A stretch of DNA of 64,000 nt from Erpobdella octoculata (GCA_963978895.1 OZ022244.1:21329992-21393991), one strand, 5' to 3'. Numbered from the stretch's first letter, positions 1 through 13,268 are shown. Notes: generated by a model not told the origin, from the letters alone. Made by a program: numbers and translations.

Positions 1-1040
1 GTAAGATGTATATAACAAGTGTCTAAACACCAAAATAACTAAAATGAAAATTTTTTAAAACATACTTTTACTTCGAAATGAACTAAAAAGGAAGTAACAA
101 TTTTTTTCTGATATTCTAAACAACCGTTATTTTCATATGTTTCAATGATTGATATGATAGAGCCCATATAAAATGAACGTCTCACACTTATATATTTCGT
201 TAATTTATTTAAAAAGCACTGGCTTATATTATGTAACAACATCACTGATTTAAATTATGTGACAACATCACTGGTTTATATTATATGACGGCGTCATAAA
301 GTGAAGACTTTAACTTTTAAAGTTGTAACTTTTTTTAGAACTTATACATACAATTGTAGACAAGAATCTGTAAAAGCAAAAACGTATTCCGTAGTAATTT
401 TAAGGCTTTCAGTAATAAAAATGTTTTTGTTAAATAAATTATTCAACTTGTACGCATTGTAAAGACATGAGGATTGCTACTTAGGCTAAAAAAAAGTTTT
501 TATCTTTAAAAGATGTAGGCACTAGAAAACTGCATTAGTTAGATCTAATTTTTATGCAATGGGATAACTGCATAAATTATGTTTTATTTTGTACTCACTG
601 TATAGCTGCATGAACTAAGTCTTATTTGAATTAATAAAAAATTACTGAATAATTCATAACAGTTTTAATATATCTTAGAGCTATAAGTGAAAATGTCGAA
701 TAATCCAGAAAATTTGAAGTTTTAATGATAAAAAAACTGTATGTGACTGTTTTCAACGTTGTTCACCAAAAAGATTTTTTAATAATTCCATTCGCTTATT
801 ATTAATTAATTACACATTTATTTCTTTTATTCATTATTTGTTTTAAATTATACATTATTCACTTTTCATTGTTTATTTCACTCAGTAAATTTATATTTTG
901 AAACACGCAACACCGCTTGAAAAATAGAAGCCATCCGCAAATTCTTCTGCAATCCTCAGAGAGCGGGAAACAAGAGCACGTGATAAATAATCCTGCATAA
1001 TAAATATGCACGTCCTGTCACGTGCTTACACCCCCCTCTT
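1..1040. other. AT-rich intergenic, no gene seen
   Basis: Strongly AT-rich with frequent stops in all frames. I see no coding exon, RNA gene or recognisable element. A short direct repeat of the type 'ttatatta..gacaacatcactgg' occurs twice around 225-290. Confidence 0.5.
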
Positions 1041-1067
1041 TAAAAATAATAATAAAAAAAAAAATAA

Positions 1068-2311
<1,244 letters not shown>

Positions 2312-2434
2312 ATGTATGTATGTATGTATGTATGTATGTATGTATGTATGTATGTATGTATGTATGTATGTATGTATGTATGTATGTATGTATGTATGTA
2401 TGTATGTATGTATGTATGTATGTATGTATGTATG
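2312..2434. repeat. (ATGT)n microsatellite
   Basis: About 123 bp of uninterrupted tetranucleotide repeat. The same motif, or its complement ACAT, recurs at 8202-8272, 17064-17095 and 29317-29330. At the last two sites it flanks the non-LTR array. Confidence 0.97.
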
Positions 2435-2854
2435 TTGTAAGTTAGAGTAACGCTGTTAGGTAGCGATGCAATTGGAAAATGTTATATAATGATATTTAAA
2501 AAAATCTGTTATTTTTGACGGGCTATCTCTAGTTATAAAATAATTGTTTTGAAGTTTAGCCAGATTGCAAAATTGTTTTAAATAAAATTTAATTGACTGT
2601 ATGTTTATAAAAATTAATTGTATGTGTTTTTCTGGCAGAGAATTTTTTTAATCCAAACCTAATTTTTACATGCCATGTTTTCATTTTCGCTTATTAATCT
2701 TCTGATTTTAGTTCGCCATTTGCTCGTTTTTCCATCTATTCGTCTGTTCATCCATCCATCCATCCTTTCCACCTGCATGAGTGGACTGCAGACTAGATCG
2801 ACCACAGGCTGTAAAGGTGTCCACGCAGCAGCGGAGAAGAGAAGAAAGATGCAG

Positions 2855-2893
<39 letters not shown>

Positions 2894-4139
2894 AAGTCAA
2901 AACAAAAAAAGAGAAAAAGAGAGAATGTGTTGAGGGTAACCTCGGGTCGTGTAGGAGAGTCCATCAATCGATAGATATTTCGTGACTTTTTCTCATGATT
3001 CGCAATTCATATGACGGTTACTTTATCACAGTTGTGAAAGTTGGATTGCAACTTTTTTTAAACTCTCTCTCTCTCCATTTCTCTCTTCTTCTTCTTCTTT
3101 TTCTTTGTCTTCTTCTTCTCTTTCTCTGTATCTCACACTCAATGGAGGCCGTTTCTACACGGACGAAGACGTTCACTTCTCACATCTTCACACAGACGCC
3201 GCTCAATGAAGGAAAATAGCGCACCTGCCTGAATGCTAACGTGGGCGGTCGAACACACCGTTTGTATAAATACAACATCGCTCATGATATCGCAGAGGCT
3301 TTCCCGTATTTTTATCCATCTCATAGATTCTTTCCCTCAAATGCACTTGCAAGTCTCAATTGGACAGTCATTGAAAGGTGCGTTCACTTTTTGTTTTTTG
3401 TTCGTAATGGCCGACGAGGATGGAGTGGCTTTTCTGTTTAAATGTTTGGGGAAAAATTGTTGGTTCTGATGATTACTAAAAGTGATTTTTGTTCTATTCA
3501 TTGCATGGTTACGCTTTCAAACGCAAAGACCAAAAAAGATTTATTCATGTATTTATATATTAGGTTTATGTTTAGTAAAAAAAATGTAGATAGCTAATGA
3601 GTAAATATAAAGAAACCATTTATTTAATAAACCGTATCATTTTTTTAAATATCAAATTAAATCAAAAATTAATAGTTAAAATAATATAAATATATATAAT
3701 CAAACATAATAATCTACAACGATATAAAGCTAATTTGTTTTGAATTATCTTCAATATGAAAAAAATATTTTTAATTCAAAACTGGTATACATTTGTGTGC
3801 ATTACATTTAAAAAAAAAGTTTTTTTATCATTTAAATACACTCGCTGTTTATTTGAAAATAATTTCACATAAAAATAATTTCACATAAAATATTTTATCA
3901 CGTCGCTCTTGACATTTTTAAAAGAAATATAAAAAAACTAAAATCTTGAATAATTAAGAAGATGAAAAACAAGACTTTAAGTGCTACACGTGGAACTAAA
4001 ACGTATTTTTTGTGAAAAAGGAATTAAATGTTGTTTGTCGTCATGAATAAAAGAGTTGAAAAGCGAAAAAAATTGAAAATAATAATAATGTAAGGCTTGG
4101 TCGTGCAGAATGGTCGCATCATGAGTTCTTTGTTTTGTC
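2435..4139. other. Intergenic with short purine/pyrimidine tracts
   Basis: Holds an (AG)n tract at about 2854-2890, a CT-rich tract at about 3064-3130 and a GC-richer patch at 3130-3470. I found no splice-bounded coding exon. The patch has overlapping short open frames on both strands with no family signature. Confidence 0.4.
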
Positions 4140-4222
4140 GCATGTGTGTTTATGTGTATGTGTGTGTATGTGTGTATGTGTATGTGTGTATGTGTGTGTG
4201 TGTGTATGTGTGTGTGTGTTAG
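4140..4222. repeat. (TG)n / TGTA microsatellite
   Basis: Imperfect alternation of GT and GTAT units. It continues as scattered TGTATG units to about 4720. Confidence 0.85.
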
Positions 4223-5689
4223 TTCAGTATGCAAGTGCACATTTGTACGTGTTCACATACCTGTATGTGTCCTTATAAACTCATTAGTGTTTATAAACAA
4301 ATGTGCATGTTATGCAGGTTTAGGTCTACGTAAATGTATGTGTTAATCTAAAAAATTGAACATGTTAATACTTATATATATATATATACATATGTATATT
4401 TATATCTGCACGTTTGTTTGTATATGCATATTAAGATAAAGTGTGTATTTATATATGTTTGTGCATTAACATTTGTGCATGCCTTTATAAGTGTGTATGC
4501 ACGTATACAAAGATGATTCAATTACCTGTGCTTATGCATGAGGTGTAGGTGGATATTCCTGTATATTGCTATGCGCGCGAGTATGCGTATGTATTGCAGA
4601 CACACACACATTATATGCATGTATGTATTTGTATGTATGTTTAAGTGCATTAGTGCATGCATCTATTGTATATGGTTGTAAACTTTTTGTACATATCTGT
4701 ACAGTTTTTTGTGTTAGTTCACGTGTTCCTATATCTGGCGATAATTCAAGCTAAGGCACTATAACATTATACTTTTTTACAAAAATGGCAGATATATATA
4801 TATATGTCATGAAAATAAATATATTATATATATATAAACATATTATTTTCTTATAGTTTATAGTCCTTTAAGACTCCTTCATACCAAGTGTTTTAAGACA
4901 AATATATATATATATACATATATATAAATATATGTTTAAGTATGTATTTATATACCTATATATATAACTTCCTGTTGTTGTAGGCTTGCAAGTAAAATGA
5001 ATATTTGAGGAAGGCGTACACAAAGGAGTTGAATGACACCAGCCCTGCAGGGGTAATTTGTTTCGGAACAAATTGGATGAGTTTCGAGTAGCCCATGGTA
5101 TGCACAAATGCAATAAACAGATTTTGCACTTTTTAAATGTCAGCAGTGAATGATCAATGTGACATACATTCCTAAATGTAATTGTAATTAGAAATTTGAT
5201 TTTTATTAAATTATAAAAAAAAAATAAACGAGAAACACGTTGAGTTTTGTAGAAGCCCTTATTCTTTCGCCATAGAAATCAGAATCCCGATGGCATAATT
5301 TTAGATTAGTAGTTTTTAATGGCAGGATTCCAACCGCATTAGGGTTGCTCGATTAATGCATTTTTCAATAATTGGAAAAGTAAATGCCGTACTAATCTAA
5401 CTTAGTGTTTTGTAACATGTTACTACGGCATAGTGGAGTGACTGTTTGCACGAATAAACATTATCGATTTTATTTGCATAATTTTAACTCCATTTGCACC
5501 GTCCCAGTTTTTCCCACGCACACACAATGCGACAACGGATAAACAACAGCATAATCAAAACTGCCTTCTACACCACGGACGCAAACCTATAAAATATACA
5601 AAACAAACCACATCAACAGAAACATCGTTAACACAGAAAGAAACAACGCCATTCGACATCAATATGCATGAACATTACCAACAAGCAAA
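4223..5689. other. AT-rich intergenic with short (AT)n tracts
   Basis: Short AT tracts lie near 4375, 4795 and 4900-4930. Positions 4850-4900 match, in reverse orientation, the end of the dispersed repeat at 9921-10085 ('tttatagtcc' followed by 'gtgttttaag'). No gene was seen. Confidence 0.45.
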
Positions 5690-5863
5690 CAGCAGTGCGT
5701 GACCATAAGCAGAGCATTTAAGTGGCGCCACTCTTCCAATTAAGAGGCGCACAGGCAGTTCGTTGTAGTTAGCACAAGTGTTTTAACTCACCGGCATCAT
5801 CGACGTTCGGAGAGGCGCCGGTCGCATAAGGCTTGATTTGTTTTCCTGTTTGCTCGGAGCGTG
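5690..5863 (+). promoter_or_regulatory. Possible promoter and untranslated first exon
   Basis: This is a GC-richer island in AT-rich DNA. It has a TATA-like 'catttaag' near 5716, a perfect 10-bp palindrome at 5722-5731 (GTGGCGCCAC), and about 35-40 bp downstream an initiator-like 'cagttcg'. A donor-like gtaaat starts at 5864. It could be the untranslated first exon of the secreted precursor whose signal-peptide exon has an acceptor at 16336. That link is inference; no transcript evidence is available. Confidence 0.18.
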
Positions 5864-8168
5864 GTAAATAAAAATGAAAATTTTTAGAATGGTAAACAAC
5901 AGTAAAATATATAAAAAATCAATAATAGCAATAATAATAATAACAATAAAATATGCTTCGCTAATGTTTGTTGTGTGTTACCATTTGGAGATTATGTTTC
6001 ATTGAGTCTCTGTCGTTTGGGGATGGCGCCATTACGCAACACAGGTAGATGAGGCGAGGGTGAATGTTCCAGTTATAGCTAATGTGATGTGAGGTTAGAT
6101 GGTGGTTTACAGTTTACAGGGAGTAATAGTGTATGAAGAAATCTTTCGGGGGTTTGCTCCACATTTCAATGAGGTTCTGAACTTCTTTTATTTTTCCGAC
6201 CCGAAAATCGTCATCTTCAAATACTCGGAATATTATCTCTAAATAAATAAGTAACAAGTAAAAAAAACGAGTTTTTCAAACCAAACTTTTATTTCAAATA
6301 CACTCGATTTATAAATACGAAAGATGTTCAAATTAATTTTTTTAAATTGAATCATGTATTGTCATCCAATATAAAGCTATGCTGAAAGTTTCATCTTCCT
6401 AGCTCGTCAAAAAGCTTGTTAAATTTTACTTGCAAGATTTGCGTACAGAGAAAGCCACACCCACAAACAGAGATTGTAACCTAAAGAAAAGTTTATAAAA
6501 AAATTAAAACAGATATCACAAAGATATAAAAAATTTTAGTATAATTTTTTTTCAAAAAAATTATATTAAAATTTAACATAGCAAGTGAAAGTTTTTTAAA
6601 CAAAATTAAAAACATGTTTCTATGATTGCTAAAAAATGTTATCGCGACAAAAGATGCTCGTAGTTACTATAACGATAAAAATTTTAGTCGTCACTGTCAT
6701 ATGCTTTTTTAATTTATTTTTTAACAATTTGTATTTCTTAAATTTTATTTTAGTTTATTTAAATTATACATTTTTTGAAGTAGGTGAATTTTATAACGAT
6801 CTTCCTAACATCCAAATGACCGCGGACATCCCATGGACACCCGGACAAGTGAAAGTTAATAAAAGCATATAAAATATGTTGTTTAAGGTTTACTAAGGTT
6901 ATTTTTTCAGCTGGAAAAAATTGTTTTCAACTATATTTTTAATACATGAATTTATTTGAATATTTCATTTAATTCTTTTAATTTTATTAAACAGATATTA
7001 TAAGTTTTAAACGCATTGAAAATCATCAATGTTTCGTGTCGAGAGTAAATTTAACGCCTGCAGATATATTTTTAAGCTTCGAAAAGTGGAATATTACCCG
7101 TGCGTAAGTGAGCTGTAAAGGAGATGTATGGCAGATCTTTTCCGGAAGTAATAAGCACAGGAAATGCATAGAAAACACGCTGCATAATTTTTTTTCGGGT
7201 TTTTTCAAATTTTTACTCGGAAAACTTCTGTTTTGGTCGTTGTTCGCACGTCTCACGAAGTTTGCAGAATTTTTTTAAATTTTGCAAGAAAAACAAAAAA
7301 CAAAAATGAAATTTAAATTTCCAATTTTGAATGAAAAAAAATGTATTAAATTAATTTTTTGCCACACGACTCCCCTTGGATCGCAAAACCATCAAGTGCT
7401 TGAAAGTACTTCATTTTCGCTTGCAGAAGTAGCACTCCACGTTTCCTGCGTTCTTTGAGGGATTGTTTTAACCGCTAAATAGCTTTTTAAAGACCATTTC
7501 TTCACGGGGTGCACCAAACAGAATTATCGAATGGACGAAAAGCGAAGCAAGCAATGCTCCATGGAGTTCGAAATTGCGGAAGTTGCAGAAGGGTTTCGCA
7601 CCGATAATATTGTAAGGTTTAAGTGCTTGCTCGGTTGTGGGGGTTTACTGCCAGACACAGGTACCGCAGTTGACAAAATGTTTAATAGCCGTCGGATGTT
7701 CGCGTCAACGTGATGTCTCTCGACAAATAAAACAAAATCGCCGATGTCATAAACACTAAAATGTCGCGGAGTGATCTTCCGTCCCCGTATATGTGCGAGG
7801 TTGATTGAATACAACTTGATCTAGTTGTGTACAAGCAACATCAACATCTATTTTGTTCCTCTGCTACTTGGACTTGCCTACGTCGCAGAGTTCCATTATG
7901 AAATTGCTGGATGGAGGACTTTTTCCAACAGACTTCCAGACCAGAACCATTTTTCGAAGTAACTGAAAACACGTTTTTATTTGGCTCGGGATAAACTGTA
8001 AAATACGTTCCCTGGAGACGTGTAATATGACATAAGACTTTACAAATTGGATTTTTTTGATCAAATAATAGAGTTACTCGCTTACAGATCTCAACGGTTA
8101 CATGTTTGTATTGCTTTTTTGTGTTTTTGTGGTGTTCATAATCTTGTCAAGTGGTAGCACGCATGGTA
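5864..8168. other. Intergenic or intronic; one dispersed-repeat copy, no clear gene
   Basis: Positions 6290-6480 are the reverse complement of a dispersed repeat seen in forward orientation at 56940-57090. They share a core with 'ctgaaacttt' and 'attggatgac aatacatga'. A coding-looking patch at 6780-6850 and an open frame on the minus strand at 7524-7814 are not supported by family motifs or good splice sites. Confidence 0.35.
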
Positions 8169-8276
8169 TCTATATATATATATATATATATATAAATGAA
8201 TGTTTGTATGTATGTATGTATGTATGTATGTATGTATGTATGTATGTATGTATGTATGTATGTATGTATATATATA
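8169..8276. repeat. (AT)n and (TGTA)n microsatellites
   Basis: A short AT run (8169-8195) is followed by about 70 bp of TGTA repeat (8202-8272). Confidence 0.95.
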
Positions 8277-8384
8277 TGTTATTCATGCATTGCTACACCA
8301 TTCATCCGATCGTAATGAAATTTTCACACAACCTTGAGAGTCAAGAGGAATCAAATATAAAGAAAAGAAATTTGAAATCCGACA

Positions 8385-8414
8385 CAAAATGAGCGGAGCG
8401 AGTGAGCGAGCGGG

Positions 8415-8484
<70 letters not shown>

Positions 8485-8700
8485 GCGGAAAAGCGACCGG
8501 GAACGCGACGGGAACGGGAAAGCGGAAAAGGAAACGGGAGCGAGAGAGACAAACATTAGAAAAACCTCTAAAATCCCCGGGCAACGCCGGGTGCCCCCGC
8601 TAGTAAATATATAAAAATGACTGTCTGTTTGTTTGTTTTCTATACAATTCCAAACCGCTGGACTAACTTTAACGAAGTTTGGCATGAAAGTAAATTTCAA
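8385..8700 (-). mobile_element. Dispersed repeat carrying 'CCGGGCAACGCCGGG', split by (AT)n
   Basis: A GC-rich segment with 'cgggcaacgccgggtgccc' and 'gctagta' is reverse-complementary in layout to copies at 31795, 45470 and 55368, which begin ACTAGC-GGG...CCGG(C/T)(A/G)TTGC and continue with 'ttatcgtttttctc' and 'gctcc'. Here a 65-bp (AT)n tract (8418-8482) divides it. The adjacent 'ccgctggactaacttt' and 'tttggcatgaaag' is typical of a transposon tail. The element class is unknown to me; it may be a non-autonomous retroelement. Confidence 0.6.
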
Positions 8701-9174
8701 AAAGTAGAAAAAGATAAAGTAGGTTTTAATGTTTTTTTTTAATTTTTTTAAATTTTTTATGTCCGAAAAATCTTCCATCAAAAAGTGCCTATGTACGAAC
8801 ATAAAAAGTAACAAAATTACAATTTAATTTACGTAACTAATTTAGAAGAAACTTTTAACAAATCTATTTTACGTTTTATGGGCAAAAAGAAGAGTAGAGG
8901 AAGAAAGAACAGGGGTGGGAGCGGGAAAAAGCTGGAAAACAAGCAGAGCGGAAGTGCAGAAGCAGCTGGTGACTTTTTGATTAATTTCGAACATTCTGCT
9001 TCAAGGTTTTCATTGAAAATTAGAAAAACATCATATCTGTTTTTTTCTGCGAAACATAAGTGATGACAGACAGAGACGTTTTAATCTTTAACTGTAATTC
9101 AAGCCTTTACAGACCAGAAGTATTTTTGAAGCTCTTCGTTGTACTCTTACACAGGCTACTTAATTATTCCAATT
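8701..9174. other. AT-rich, no gene seen
   Basis: A purine-rich open frame around 8878-9063 on the plus strand is low complexity at its start and has no family signature. Confidence 0.4.
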
Positions 9175-9390
9175 CTATACGGGTTCCACACAACAGTGCC
9201 ATATTCTAGTTGTGATCACACTAAAGCTTTTATACAAAACAACGAAAGTTTTAGTAGACAGATTCTCAAAATTTCTTTTTAAGATTCCCAATATTTTGTG
9301 AGCTTTTTTTATTTTTCTGTGCACATGTTCTTTAATAGACAATTTTTTGTCTAACCATATGCCCAGATCCCTGATCACCGGATCCTGCTG
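9175..9390 (-). pseudogene. Non-LTR retrotransposon reverse transcriptase fragment
   Basis: The minus strand encodes about 67 residues with the pattern VIRDLGIWLDKKLSIKEHV, then KKAHKILGILKRNF and FVVLYKS. This is the familiar region downstream of the catalytic RT motifs in LINEs of the Jockey/CR1 group (typically '(V/I)RDLG(V/I)..D..L.F..H'). Only this short segment survives, so it is a 5'- and 3'-truncated relic. The homologous segment of the CR1/L2-like element in this window (NLGVYVDSELSMKDHI, near 32780-32820) is a different lineage. Confidence 0.75.
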
Positions 9391-9549
9391 TAGGATAAAA
9401 GTTTCTCTTTTTTGGTTTTTGCTGTATATATGTGTAAGTTATTGCAAACCATTGCTACTTCACTGACAGGTTTCATATGCTATTTTAGTTCAAGATATTG
9501 GATTTTCTGTGCTTTTTGTTTGTATTGCTGTTTTGAGTTACTTTTCAGT

Positions 9550-9595
9550 TAACAGACTCTGAAGATGACAGTCTATGTCGAAACAGACCGTCAGT
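9550..9595 (+). other. Degenerate hammerhead-like motif, probable PLE tail relic
   Basis: The sequence runs CTGAAGA, T, GAC, a seven-base loop, GTC, GAAAC. This is the layout seen at 31503-31527 (CTGATGA, T, GGCT, loop, AGCC, GAAAC), with one core substitution (T to A at the fourth base of GATGA). The substitution should abolish activity. It suggests the 3' end of an old Penelope-like element. Confidence 0.35.
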
Positions 9596-9920
9596 TTATT
9601 AAAACAGATTTATAATGATTTTATCTCAAATTAGTTTGGCACAAAGGAAATGGTTTAGAAAAATAGAAGGGGTGGCTAAGAAACTTGTTTCTGCCAAATG
9701 ATGAATCTGACTCAAAAAAGAGCTAACTTGTTGACGCTTTATTATTCTCGCTTTTTTCTATTTGAATAAAAGCTCACTCCTCATGACAATGCATTCGAAT
9801 AAAGTTTGAAAAATTGTTGAGAAAAAAGTTTGTACTTACAAATAATAATTATCTTTGTTTTAAAATAAAAACCCATTAAATACAATTATATAAGTGTTTC
9901 CATACATAAATTTTAAAACA

Positions 9921-10085
9921 ACTTTGCCTTGCTTTTGCAAGCCAGTCCCAAGCCTGGAAAAAGGAAGGAAAATTCAAAAGGATCAAATTATAATCCACGA
10001 CAGGATGTACTTAGGTGCTTCCAACATACAGTCATTTCAGTCTTTAAAGACCTGGTGTAAAGGACTATAAACGTTTTTAAAAAAA
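9921..10085 (+). mobile_element. Dispersed short repeat, copy 1 (left arm of an inverted pair)
   Basis: Begins 'ctttgccttgcttttgcaag' and continues with 'gccagtcccaagcctgg', 'tccacgacagga', 'gtacttagg' and 'aaaggactataaac', ending in an A-rich run. A second forward copy lies at 61927-62116 and a reverse copy at 10212-10375. The A-rich 3' end suggests a SINE-like or LINE-tail origin; I see no A/B boxes. Confidence 0.7.
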
Positions 10086-10211
10086 TTTCAAAAAACATTA
10101 AATTTCAAAAAATGTCTTTTAAAACTACATTTGTGCAATAAATGAAAAACCGGCAAATTCTGCAATATAAGAGATTTGTGAAAAACCATGTTTTTCTATG
10201 GCTTAGTTGTT

Positions 10212-10375
10212 TTTTAATAGTTTATAGTCCTTTACACCATGTGTTTTAAGACTCAAATAATAGATTGTAGAAAATACCAAAGTATTTCCTGACATGGATC
10301 ACAATTTGATTCTTTTTCATCTTCATTTCTTTTTTATACAGGCTTGGGACTGGCTCGCAAAAACAAGGCGCAGTT
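10212..10375 (-). mobile_element. Dispersed short repeat, copy 2 (right arm of an inverted pair)
   Basis: Reads on the minus strand as the same repeat as 9921-10085: 'gtcccaagcctg' (10339-10351), 'tgatccatgtcagga', 'aaaggactataaact'. The two arms face each other across about 126 bp. The spacer (10128-10211) has its own relative at 44650-44730 ('aataaatgaaaa' with 'ccggcaaat' and 'agatttgtgaaaaa'). Confidence 0.65.
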
Positions 10376-10970
10376 TATCTGCGCTTTTGAGCTTGCTAGT
10401 TTTTCAAGTACTTGAAAGTCCAAAACACCAGTTGATCCTGGACGTCTTTTTTGTCTTCGAGAATGAAGAAAATCTTTGATTTCTTGGATGGCGATAAGTT
10501 GTAAGGCATCCGCATGAGTAATGTCAAAGAGCTCTTCTAATTTTGTTACAAATTAGTCCACCTTGATTTTGTGAGTTAGAAATTTCCGTGACATAAGTTT
10601 CGTTAAACTTTCCAATCAGTGAAAATTTTTTCAGTTTCAAGATTGAAAACTGAACAAAATTAACTAGAGTCCCAGTTTTTCCTATACTGAAGATGTAACC
10701 TAGATTTGTTTGTCGACTTGCATCACAAACTGTTTTTTTCTCTTTTTTGTGTAAGGGAAGAAAGTGTCCAGATGTTCACTGATAAGATGGCAGCTTCATA
10801 AGAACCAATCAAATAAATGTTTGTTTTTCCTAGCGTTTTCTATAAAACTGACTGCATAAACCAATAATTTGAAAAATATCTTTTGAAATAAAATACTTTT
10901 TGCATTTTTTTCTTTTTTTTTTTCGTTAATTTTTGGAAGGAGGGCGGCTGCAACACGGGCTACGCCACTG
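10376..10970 (-). pseudogene. Decayed transposase-like coding remnant
   Basis: The minus strand keeps an open stretch (about 10390-10560) reading FVTKLEELFDITHADALQLI, then KDFLHSRRQKRRPG. The rest (10580-10830) aligns base by base with 40890-41215, with shared words such as 'gattgaaaactga', 'gacttgcatcaca' and 'aagatggca', but is broken by stops. The two loci are therefore diverged copies of one repeated gene. The right edge, 'gggctacgccactg' at 10957-10970, matches a hAT-type terminal repeat (CAGTGGCGTAGC inverted), consistent with a DNA transposon. I could not find the left end. Confidence 0.5.
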
Positions 10971-11940
10971 GTCATAAAACGTGAAATAAATAGCAGATTT
11001 GTTAAAAATTGTTTAAAACCCTTTTTAAATTTTGTTATGCAATAACCTTAAATGTTTGTACATAGGCATTGTTGGCCTGTAGTAAGTTTTATGGTCATAC
11101 AAATTAAAATAATGACCAACATTTTTTGAAACATCACCTATTTTTTTTACCTCCATGTCGAATTTTGTTCAAATTGTTTGTTTTGCTTGGCCTTTTTTGT
11201 TGTTTTACTTATTTTTCTTTTTTTCTGTTTCTTTTCCCTTTCTTTTTTCTTTTTCTCTCTTTTTTTCTTTTTTCTCTCTTTCTCTCACCTCCTTAATACA
11301 CAAATTATTTTTAAGACACCGATTAAAAGGAGCCTGCTCACATCCAGGCCATCCCACACATCTTACAAAAATACATTCCCTACTACATGTTCATTCCGTG
11401 TTGCTGTAACAGCACTCCTCCATCTTCAGTCCAGCATTAAAAAAACACTGATGAGCTTTATGGAACTTTAAAAAAAACTCATTTATTTGCCATTTCATTT
11501 CCTTCTGTTTAACTCCGAAAAGCACCCACCAAGGAACTCTGTTATTTACAGCGCTATAAAAATTGTCGTCTTTACAGTACATTACTCCGACACTCCTAAA
11601 CACAACCATCTACACACGCCCCCGCGCGCATCTCTCACATGTCAACGTACGCCCACGCAGTTCAAGCACGCACATAGACACACACGCACGTTTTTCATGT
11701 GCGACAACAGGTGACCATTTAAGTAACCATAAATTATTCAAAAGAATGTCAGGAAGAAGAAAATTATTTTCTAACTTCTTATTCTTCAAATCCTAATCTC
11801 TTTCTGTTGTGCTCGAAAATCATTGCAAATATGCTCCTACATTTGTTGGATTCCATTCAAGACCGGATGTGATTGATGAATAATATTAATGCAACTGACA
11901 CAAAAGTATCTCAAAAATGGAGTAATGTAAAACACATTAC
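10971..11940. other. Non-coding, pyrimidine-rich tracts
   Basis: A T/C-rich tract lies at about 11200-11290. The open frames in it are low complexity. The GC-richer 11580-11700 stretch has CAC-rich character but no exon structure that I can support. Confidence 0.4.
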
Positions 11941-11949
11941 CCTCCACCA

Positions 11950-12004
11950 CTCTCTCTTTCTTTCTTTATTTCCTTCTCTCTTTTCTCTCTCTCTCTCTCT
12001 CTTT

Positions 12005-12049
<45 letters not shown>

Positions 12050-12102
12050 TCACTCCCACACACACACATACACACACACACACACAAACACACTCACACA
12101 CA
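11950..12102. repeat. (CT)n then (CA)n compound microsatellite
   Basis: A CT-rich tract (11950-12050) grades into a CACACA tract (12056-12102). Confidence 0.95.
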
Positions 12103-12242
12103 ACCTCCCACAAGAGCAATCGCACATGAGCAATTATTCCAGTGATTTTATTTTACTTCGTTATTCATTTGGCTGCATTTAAGTCGTTATTCTTTCAACA
12201 AATTCTGAAATTAAAGAAATCGATTTAAAACAATAATTTTTA

Positions 12243-12420
12243 TGAATTCCCTTTATATTAACTTCATCGCCGGTCTCGCTTGTTTGCTTTTTTGTTGTTT
12301 GATGTTAAGTTGATGAAAGTTAAAATTTACGCACTTCGCGTCATCCAACCAAGTTGAAACTTTGAATATAGACTCGCTCTTTATGATAATTCATTTCAGT
12401 AAATTTTAAACATATTTTAA
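12243..12420 (+). mobile_element. Copy of the 'CCTTTATATTAA' dispersed repeat (MITE-like)
   Basis: Starts with 'ccctttatattaacttcatc', then 'ggtctcgcttgtttgctt' and 'cgtcatccaaccaagttgaa'. The same order of blocks occurs at 14167, 44413 and, shorter, 54522. The right end is not clear here. Confidence 0.5.
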
Positions 12421-12589
12421 ATAATAATAATTTTACATTTTAAATTTAAAAAATACTTATCTATATTTGAGAAAAACAACAAATCCCAGTTAATTGTAAA
12501 AATATACATTTATAGATTTGAAGAAAAAGTTTTTGTTTTAAAAGACATGCTTGTTCGACACTAAATTAGGTCACTATGTGTTACACTTC

Positions 12590-12665
12590 ATGGTGATGAT
12601 AATGATGATGACGATGACGATGACGATGACGATTACGACGACGACGACGACGATGACGATAAGTC
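12590..12665. repeat. GATGAC/GAC imperfect microsatellite
   Basis: GATGAT and GATGAC units followed by GACGAC units. Confidence 0.9.
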
Positions 12666-13134
12666 TGAGGATAAATACAATTAAAAAACCATTGCAAAAC
12701 AAATTATTTTTTAAAGAATGCCACACAAGTCTCCAGCCAAATGTGGAGAGTCATTATCTAAACCTATTGAACTTTTTTCGAATTCATTAAAGGTGAACAA
12801 GAACTTCAAAAATCTATTTAACGCAAATTTTATCAGGTTAAGCACCTCAATCGAAAAAAAGATATTTAGGTTTGAAAATGCGACTTATGAAAATTGCAGC
12901 ATATTGACAATCTACTTAGAAATGCAAACAATTTAGGCTTTTATAAAAGAAAAAATATGCTCAGATTCAATAAAACTGCATTGCTTGATATTTTTTAAAT
13001 TAAAATATAAGTTTTGTAATTGTAGATATTAGTAATTAATTTACCCATCTTTAGTTACATTCGGAGAGATATTGTAGTTATTCTTTTACACATGTGCAGT
13101 TAAAATTATATGCATGCTAACATGTATAGGCGGG

Positions 13135-13268
13135 GATTATTTTCTGGGGATATTGTCCGCGAATATTGTCCGGGAAAATATTGTCCAGGAGATATTGTCC
13201 AAAGGGATATTGTTCAGGGGATATTTTTGGAGGGATATTTTCCAGGTGGATATTGTCCGGATACCGGA
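13135..13268. repeat. Short minisatellite with 'GGGATATTGTCC' core
   Basis: About eight imperfect units of 16-18 bp, each with gatattgtcc or gatatttt followed by a G-rich spacer. Unit lengths vary, so it is an irregular array. Confidence 0.8.

Noticed and set aside
3133..3469. Overlapping frames on both strands in a GC-richer patch
   Set aside because: No family signature; frames on opposite strands overlap and none has exon borders.
6636..6872. Hydrophobic frame and coding-looking end (EFYNDLPNIQ...PWTPGQV)
   Set aside because: The hydrophobic part is AT-rich sequence and the possible exon 6782-6850 has poor splice sites; no family match recalled.
7524..7814. 96-codon minus-strand frame (TPRHFSVYDIGDFVLFVERH...)
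   Set aside because: The FSVYDIGDFVLF segment faintly recalls an autophagy-scaffold claw domain, but the rest does not fit and the flanks contain stops; too weak to call.
7864..8064. 66-codon minus-strand frame
   Set aside because: No motif and no splice support.
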